Source: Dyella caseinilytica
GTDB taxonomy: Bacteria; Pseudomonadota; Gammaproteobacteria; Xanthomonadales; Rhodanobacteraceae
Reading direction: 5' to 3'
NCBI RefSeq assembly: GCF_016865235.1
Contig: NZ_CP064030.1
Location: 2,542,001 to 2,606,000, forward strand
DNA: 64,000 nucleotides
The notes under the pieces were generated by a model. That model ran no database searches, was not told where the DNA came from, and saw nothing but the letters and a program-made list of their open reading frames with translations. The position numbers were made by a program, and so were the translations under genes. This document shows, in pieces, positions 59,601 through 64,000 of this stretch. The first letter of the stretch is position 1, and each line of letters starts with the position of its first letter.

Positions 59601-62600
59601 AGCGCGTCGTAGCTGGTGTACAGCGTGTTGAGGTCGCCGTCGATGCTTTCAATCTTCTGGCCGAGAGCGTTGTAGATGTTCTTGGTGACGTTGCCGTCTT
59701 CATCCGTGCTGGTGACCACGTTGCCTTCGATATTGTAGGACGTGGTCGTTACCGGTGTTTCGGTTGTGCTCTGGCCATCGATGCCCACCACCGAAACGGT
59801 GGCTTCGGTTTCCGTGACAACCTGGTTGCGCTCGTTATAGGTGTAATACGTGGTGTAACCGTTGGCGTCAGCAGAGCTGAGCACGTTGCCCCAGGCGTCG
59901 TATGTTGCCTTCAGAATGCCGCTGTTCTCGCCAGTGGCCGAATCGGTGCTGGGTGCTTGTTCGGCAACAATGTGGCCAGCCAGGTCGAGCGTGTAGATGG
60001 TACTGACGGTGGCGCTGGAACCGGTGACCGGCACGGTGTCGCTGACCAACTCCCCGGCCAGGTTGTAGCCGTAGGTGTTCAGCTCACCGGTGGTGGCGTC
60101 GGTGCTGGTGAGTTTGTCGCCGGCGTTGTCGTAGGTGGTGACGACGTTGTTGGTCACGCCATCGCCGCTGGCGATGACTTCGCCGAAGGCATCGTAGGTG
60201 GTGCTGGTGGATACGTCAGGCGACGGGATGCCTGCGCGCCAGGTCTGGCTGAGCGTCTGTTGGTTGTCGGCATCGTAGGTATTCTGGATGGTGACCAGCG
60301 TGGTGCTGCCCTGATCGCCGGTCAGCGTGTACCACTCGGATACCAGGTTGCCATTGTTGTCGTAGGCATAGAACTTGGCTTGGTCGGATGTCCAGTCTGC
60401 ACCGCTATCGTCGAGCGGAGTGAGCTGCGCGACCATGTGGCCGGCATTGTCATACTGGTAATACGTGGTCACCGACGACGAACCGACCTCGGTGGAACTT
60501 TGCGTCTGCTCCAGCTTGTCACCGAAGGCATCGTATGCATAGCTGACGACTTGCGAAGCCATCGTGTAAAGCGACGGACTGCTCAGCGTGAGCGAAGAAT
60601 TCGCCTCCAGCAACGACTGCCAGTTGCTGACCAGCACCTCCACCTCCGGTGCGGTCACGCTGGTGATACGGCCCAGTGCGTCGTACGTGGTAGTGGTGGT
60701 GCTGTTGTTTTCGGTGACGGTGGTGAGCTGATTGTCGGCATCGTAGCCGTAGGTGGTGGTATCCCAGCCGACCGTAGCATTGCCTGCGTCGTCGATATAA
60801 GAGCGCAGCACCGATTCGCTGGTCTTGTTGCCGTCGTTGTCGTACGTGTAAGTGGTGACGCGATCCAGACCGGTCGTGGCCGCATTGCCAGCCGGCGGAT
60901 CATCCGGCATCGGGCCACCAGCAGTAAGCCCGCTGGTGGAAATAGCGGCTGCCCACTCCTTGGTGCAGAGCACATCACCGAATGCGTCGTAGGTATTGGT
61001 GGTGACATAGCCCATCGGATCGGTGTAACTGCCGGTTGGTGTCACCACCATCACCGCCTGATTGAGCGCGTTGTAATAGGTGTAGGTGGTCGCCCACACC
61101 GCGCCGCTGGTTCCCGGAGCACCTTGTACCAACACCGATTCACTGGTGACATTGCCGTAGGCATCGTAGGTGTACTGCGTAACGGGCGAGCCCTGCGCCG
61201 TGCTGCCATCGCTGTTGGTATAGGTGATTTCAGGCTCGGTGACGCTGATCTTGTTGCCCTGCGCGTCGTAAGCCGTGGTGATGGTGCGATCGGAGGACGA
61301 CGTAACGAGTGCCGCCTGTAGCGCCGCCAGACTGGGCGGGTTGGCAACGCTCCATCCCTGCCCCGCCGGATCGATGCCAGTGGCATAGCGGGTTACGGTG
61401 GTTTGCTGACCGTAAGCGTTATAGGTGTAACCGGTGACGTAACCATCGCCATCAATGGCGTATAGCAAATTGCCATCGTTGTCGTAGACGTTGTAGGCAA
61501 CGTTGCCGTTGCCATCCTGGCTGGCTACCGCCTCGCCGAAGGCGTTGTAGGTCATGGTGATGGTGGGATTGGAACCGGTGGCGGTCAGCAAGCCCGTTGA
61601 TTCGTCGATGATGCCTGGATCCGGCTGGATGGTCTGGATCAGGTTGTTGGCTGCGTCATAGACGAATTGAGTGGTGCGTGGCTGCGAGGTATTGCTGCCG
61701 TCGACTTCCTCAATCCGGTTGCCGACGTCGTCGTACTCGTAGGTGGTGACGATGGACTCTGTCGTCGTGCCTTCATAGGCACCGGTGCTGCTGTAGCTGG
61801 CCACTGCAACCGGTGGACTGGTCTGCGAGACCAGGTTGCCATATCCGTCGTAGCTGTAATACGTGGTGTTACCGTTGCCGTCGGTGGAAGACAGCTTCAG
61901 GCCGCGTTCGTCGTAGGTATACGACATGACGTTGCCATTGCCGTCAATTGTCTTGATCAGGTTGCCGAAGTCATCGTAGAAGTTCTGCGTCTCGCGTACA
62001 TCGGTACTGGCGCTGTTTGTCGCTTGGACGGCTGCGGCTACATCAGCCTGGGTCCAAGCTGCTGGTGTGCTAATGGCATTGGCGTATTGCAGAGTAGCCG
62101 TAACACGGCCATCGGCGTCGTATTCAGTCTGCGTGACATCGCCGGCGGCGTTGATGCTGTAAATCGCACGTCCCGCGGCATCGTAGACGGTGCGTGTCAC
62201 ATGCATGCCAGAAAGACCGGCCAGGTAAGTTTCGACCGTTGCAGTGCCGGGCGTACCGGCTGGTAGCGAAGCCGGAATCAAGTCGCCGTACTGAATCTGC
62301 GCAATGACATTGCCGTCGGCGTCGTATTGCGTCTGGACAGCCAGATAGCCGGATTGTCCGTTGAGCGTGGCAGAGGTCAGCGTACAGGCCACACGGCCCA
62401 TATCGTCGTAATAGGTATAGGTGATGCGGGCATTGCTGCTGTTGTCGCTCGCCGCACTCAGGGCCGCCTGCACATCGGTGATGGCAGCGGCGCTGCCAGC
62501 TTGCAGGGCTGCGATATCGGATGAGGACAATTGCACCGGCGTGGCATAGGCCAGTGTCTCCACCACCTGTCCCAGATCGTTGTAGATCGACTGGGTCACG

Positions 62601-64000
62601 TTGCCATTGGGATCGATGGTGTAAGCCAGCTCGCCGGCGCTGTTGTAGACGCTGTAGGTGGTGCGGTCGTCCGGGCTCGTGGTCACCATCGCTGCGACGC
62701 CATCGGCGGTTGTCACCTCACCGTTTGACAGCCACTCAATATCTGTCGCGGTCAGCTCGGTGGCGTATTGCGTGGTGGATACAACCTGGCCATCTGCGTT
62801 GTAGGTAGTCTGGGTTACCGCTCCAGTGGGCGCTTCATAACCCGATTCCCATGGATACGGCGCAGCATCGGTACCACCTGTCGGTGTAACGGCGTAGATC
62901 TGCTGTCCAGCTTCGTTATAGAAATAGTAGGTCGTGTAGTCGTTGGCATTCGTCTCTTGAATCAGATTGCCGTCTGGATCGTAGGTAAAGTCGGTATAGG
63001 ACGCATTCCCCGTATCCAGCGACTCGTAGGTCATACGACCTAGCGCATCATATTGGTAGTCATTTTGGTAATTCTCGTTGTCACCATTGACAACCTCTTC
63101 CGTTGCGGAGTTCGTAACCTCGTTGAGATCGTTGTAGTTGTAATAAGTGGTGATGTTCGACTCACCGGAGGTGGAACCCGCTTCCTGCACTTTTACGCTA
63201 ACGTTGCCATTGCCGTCATAGGTATAGGTCGTTACGGCTCCGGTGGGGTCGGTCGTGGATATATCCAGGCCACGCCCGTCATAGACATAGGTCGTAACCA
63301 GGTTCAGACCGTTGGGATCGACCGTTTGTGTCAATACCTGGCCAGCTGCGTTATAGGTATAGGCCGTAACGTAGCCATCGGCATCGGTACTTTCGATCAG
63401 GTTGCCCACGGCATCATACTGATCGGTCGTGGTACTGCCGTCGGGATTGGTTGTTTCGATCAGGCGCCCATCTGCGTCGTACTGATACGTAGTGGTGTCG
63501 CCCGCTGCATCGGTAACCGCAATTTTCTGGCCTTCGCGGTTATATGAGGTGGTAGTAGATACGCCACCGGGCGCGGTGACGGTGACCGAATCGTCAGCAT
63601 CGTTGTAACTGTAGGTGGTGACCAGCCCCATGGCATCGGTCGTGCTCAGCACGCGGCCATAGGCGTCATAGCTCGTCTGCGTCTCTCGCACTTGTCCGGA
63701 AACGGTAAGGCTCTGCGATATCTGCTGATCCAGGTGGTCATAGCTGTAGCTGGTAGTCGCGCCATCGCCATCCGTATAGGTGGCCATATTGCCGAAGGCA
63801 TCGTAGGTCCACTCTTGCGTGCGCAGGATGTCCTCGTTACCGGCCACCGTGGACATCGGCGAGACATCCGCACCATATTCACCGCAGCACCCCTCGGGCA
63901 CCTCGTCCACCTCGCTGGTCATGTTCCCCATCGCGTCATAGGTGTAGACGCTGGTCAGGCCCTCGTAGGCATTCTGTACTTTCGAGATGAGTTCGTTAAA
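53603..64000 (-). CDS. Giant Rhs/YD-repeat toxin Rhs2, 3' part; N-terminus beyond the window
   Basis: The frame is open from the right edge to a TAA at 53603, more than 3460 codons. YD repeats (QYDADGN, TYDAFGN types) fill most of it, with the same helical inserts as Rhs1. Two jelly-roll, carbohydrate-binding-like domains, each opening with a TNANF or TNTNF motif and a GWT strand, interrupt the repeats at about 59250-58840 and 58720-58270. A LysM domain lies at about 56645-56490, then a hydrophobic segment (AEILVVVVTIVVTVLTYG) and Gly/Ala-rich helices (GTIAGVAGSLAGQVTG). Near the end a nine-unit Ala-Pro-Ser repeat precedes the tip. The tip (ITIEHNTSVVQHWNDVGYNS, then NDFYNDTSNMSILLRGANSS) resembles an HNH/EndoVII nuclease. 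Confidence 0.9.
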   Translation of the reverse strand, partial: FNELISKVQNAYEGLTSVYTYDAMGNMTSEVDEVPEGCCGEYGADVSPMSTVAGNEDILRTQEWTYDAFGNMATYTDGDGATTSYSYDHLDQQISQSLTVSGQVRETQTSYDAYGRVLSTTDAMGLVTTYSYNDADDSVTVTAPGGVSTTTSYNREGQKIAVTDAAGDTTTYQYDADGRLIETTNPDGSTTTDQYDAVGNLIESTDADGYVTAYTYNAAGQVLTQTVDPNGLNLVTTYVYDGRGLDISTTDPTGAVTTYTYDGNGNVSVKVQEAGSTSGESNITTYYNYNDLNEVTNSATEEVVNGDNENYQNDYQYDALGRMTYESLDTGNASYTDFTYDPDGNLIQETNANDYTTYYFYNEAGQQIYAVTPTGGTDAAPYPWESGYEAPTGAVTQTTYNADGQVVSTTQYATELTATDIEWLSNGEVTTADGVAAMVTTSPDDRTTYSVYNSAGELAYTIDPNGNVTQSIYNDLGQVVETLAYATPVQLSSSDIAALQAGSAAAITDVQAALSAASDNSSNARITYTYYDDMGRVACTLTSATLNGQSGYLAVQTQYDADGNVIAQIQYGDLIPASLPAGTPGTATVETYLAGLSGMHVTRTVYDAAGRAIYSINAAGDVTQTEYDADGRVTATLQYANAISTPAAWTQADVAAAVQATNSASTDVRETQNFYDDFGNLIKTIDGNGNVMSYTYDERGLKLSSTDGNGNTTYYSYDGYGNLVSQTSPPVAVASYSSTGAYEGTTTESIVTTYEYDDVGNRIEEVDGSNTSQPRTTQFVYDAANNLIQTIQPDPGIIDESTGLLTATGSNPTITMTYNAFGEAVASQDGNGNVAYNVYDNDGNLLYAIDGDGYVTGYTYNAYGQQTTVTRYATGIDPAGQGWSVANPPSLAALQAALVTSSSDRTITTAYDAQGNKISVTEPEITYTNSDGSTAQGSPVTQYTYDAYGNVTSESVLVQGAPGTSGAVWATTYTYYNALNQAVMVVTPTGSYTDPMGYVTTNTYDAFGDVLCTKEWAAAISTSGLTAGGPMPDDPPAGNAATTGLDRVTTYTYDNDGNKTSESVLRSYIDDAGNATVGWDTTTYGYDADNQLTTVTENNSTTTTTYDALGRITSVTAPEVEVLVSNWQSLLEANSSLTLSSPSLYTMASQVVSYAYDAFGDKLEQTQSSTEVGSSSVTTYYQYDNAGHMVAQLTPLDDSGADWTSDQAKFYAYDNNGNLVSEWYTLTGDQGSTTLVTIQNTYDADNQQTLSQTWRAGIPSPDVSTSTTYDAFGEVIASGDGVTNNVVTTYDNAGDKLTSTDATTGELNTYGYNLAGELVSDTVPVTGSSATVSTIYTLDLAGHIVAEQAPSTDSATGENSGILKATYDAWGNVLSSADANGYTTYYTYNERNQVVTETEATVSVVGIDGQSTTETPVTTTSYNIEGNVVTSTDEDGNVTKNIYNALGQKIESIDGDLNTLYTSYDALGNAVATQDGNGNIFFTNVDALGRAVVTGEFIATGQGTYNAVWQQAYVLDQNGDRIVSYDGIGSADLQSGDTTDAALNANYDGYDSQGRVIWSQDPAQYAASTAEDHENYAGNWTQTPTNANFADGLTGWTFDPGYSAGSYDYNDQVWPLMFSGSDNANGGAGGAVNNDRVPVVPGQSITANGQFEVLSDNGNGEMFINWYNAEGQMIGQSDNGPGITGGKGSGVNSVTGTAPAGAAYASIAIGCSNYNEGYPGVVCSGVWWNYTPPAGITVLGQGNTGAVVQLPTGSFTDQATNTNFNQGNTGWDTNGWTIHSASNAPTGWEASFGGNGTAVMVNQDQVPVVAGQTISASMQLALDLAPDGAAAGGAVAINWYNADGVLITTDTGTYVNNDRAAAWETSYITSTAPVGAAYASLAVVGTANGIGSVSVCNAQWNYQYIPQAPTGVVQDTYVYNMDGDLVSETTADGDTESWQYNQYGQVVQHTDLSGANYTYTYDSNTGAETSESDDWSATAQGQIAPSYVTGPINDPNSETLTYYADGQIASETFSDGSSYNYQYDADGNLISEDDITYDGNNNLVNTLTQTTYDSHNRISTVTETNEVTGAPMLKESFGYDAAGNRRDVEVTSNGSTQDAWYTYDGDNRVLISDGALNSSNQIVVTNDVTTNPESYENVYDADGNVIRIITQSSDGDTMSQSQSYNQENELIETDYAVDVTTGAAFMGVDTTTTYDADGNSLVTSTYYENGSTITYRPNGSAPGNSSAPEGSEEVDVSGMLESATVNFYNVGGLLAESQTFDNGSDWNGVDNTPPPTGPLDPNATTYGGLQFDSEVVYQGPNGTSGYDADGDVVGYQYRDNTGLVDQYQVTYLKKDTYLQAETEGVSNTPNVQPATDQTIYDTRGDEVALEQHTQDPYGNIADTVHVFAYNGEGEIIEEQSGTGDTGTTLNEGSDPAAEVQNYTYVNGQQLASFNNDGSQLNVLDQVTAFSSNNDSPDSYVVQSGDTLQSIAQAEYGNSNLWYVIAQANDLSSSTDLVLGQRLQIPAVTTHSNTATTFAPYDPTSIVGSTTPNLPSITPPPPPAQSGGCSAAEILVVVVTIVVTVLTYGSTSDALVAELGTFGGDVAAGTIAGVAGSLAGQVTGNVEGIENGINWGAVGEAALGGAITGGVAGELGATNTLVAGYTSSGTPILNAWGDAVVGAASYAGNDLAAQITDQPAHFSWAGLVATAVGAGIGGEIALNLPSSGPLEAGLNQAASSAVGDIVNRELTEALGDQHVPSWAQVGAEVAGSFIGGSLNAYFNPPNSSHQGQTSSQQSGQNQQAVQPASSATASNGGGEGNGDYIFGSNSSSVSTQLLNGIGQSNNGSTALSTAWQFGNNAGPTTPFSLTGYAPSSSSSNYASGSTTQAGNGDELSGSGSSTNAQYSASNAANIPGTSAQGTGTTPYNPASLEWSATGDTSTNAQIANAQNLGAVTVTATVTGDSQFSQVTPQSESYSSYYPGGVGEDGNRYAPGFYWMQPDSQQAADGNPIVDGHEVVGYGSAKGIKPLTSGPLPAGPADSTFWDDKTNVQAMITPNGTRVWQYTDADGIQQTVQFVNTGNQSGTNISGANTTNNDSGGAGGNGSGGVGATGNGSGSGQGATGSGNAASGVLPPVDFQPPIPLPPLPQIPTPDVPVGPIGNVASLGDVVGDAIGNILAGAISSTFNMVYQPIAQVHDLGAIVYGLGSSLFTGKLYQPNYWSNTGQEAAANPANAHVIRNILSSNPITGSAVAGWDLGTAISKGDVKGIEQQLGGLAAGALIGKVGGGETTATPGGRVEPTISWKDVPKIPDDAPSAPSAPSARSAPSAPSAPSAPSAPSAPAPGQSGSTGSGPVRGPDGRFASSSNGPRVYNRDTQYPGRYRAGVRDAVLDANTIQDGPNAGKILTADGEIVSRDDPAITIEHNTSVVQHWNDVGYNSSRAVRNDFYNDTSNMSILLRGANSSEGGLMSSQGIRYRQDVGDGYSW
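54040..54120. repeat. Minisatellite, nine 9-bp units encoding Ala-Pro-Ser
   Basis: Nine exact 9-bp units (GAGCACTGG; the sixth ends in C) run without gaps from 54040 to 54120. On the minus strand they encode repeated Ala-Pro-Ser (one Ala-Arg-Ser), a flexible linker directly before the nuclease-like tip of Rhs2. Slippage here changes linker length in steps of three residues without breaking the frame. Confidence 0.95.

Overview
ORGANISM. The GC-rich sequence, the TrpR-like regulator overlapping hisG, the compact gene overlaps and the SPINDLY-type O-GlcNAc transferase all suggest a gammaproteobacterium of the Xanthomonadales/Lysobacterales, perhaps Rhodanobacteraceae. This is inference; no 16S or marker set is in the window.

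LAYOUT. (1) 1-9130 is ordinary chromosome: the start of a histidine operon (TrpR-like regulator, hisG, hisD running off the left edge) with a readable promoter and operator, a DUF998 membrane protein, an extended HutH-family ammonia-lyase, a frameshifted GIY-YIG gene, hisS, tRNA-Pro(CGG), a 2H phosphoesterase, a DUF5672 protein and a lipoprotein. (2) 9281-14516 is accessory DNA: two near-identical copies of a REP-associated transposase (RAYT), one truncated and hit by an IS5-family element, mixed with displaced toxin tips and small immunity-type genes. (3) 14513-29023 is a single 4836-residue Rhs/YD-repeat toxin gene with an immunity-type gene overlapping its stop. (4) 29160-49609 is a tightly overlapping leftward operon for a complete flagellar-type export gate, ATPase, MS ring, rod, P/L rings and hook, ending in a sigma-28 gene. 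The operon has no flagellin, cap, hook-filament junction, stator or chemotaxis gene. Its FliG is reduced to about 150 residues, its FliM lacks the CheY-binding end, and its FlgH lacks the lipobox. (5) 49620-52767 holds the operon's regulatory region, a 130-residue protein of unknown function, a REP pair and a GT41 O-GlcNAc transferase. (6) 52839-64000 is a low-GC immunity-type gene and the 3' part of a second giant Rhs toxin (at least 3460 residues) that runs off the right edge.

HOW IT MAY WORK TOGETHER. The sigma-28 gene sits directly upstream of rhs1. A close match to a sigma-28 promoter lies 22 bases before the rhs1 start, and a 27-of-32 identical copy lies at the other end of the operon, pointing at the 130-residue gene. 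rhs1 has no signal peptide or PAAR domain and no VgrG neighbour, and its N-terminus has a flagellin-like pattern. My leading hypothesis is a filament-less flagellar type III apparatus dedicated to exporting giant Rhs toxins. The gene content and promoters are read directly; export of Rhs by this machine is inference. Two very long RNA hairpins, sharing a core but with arms matched to each site, cover the ribosome-binding regions of flhA and flgB and may add translational control.
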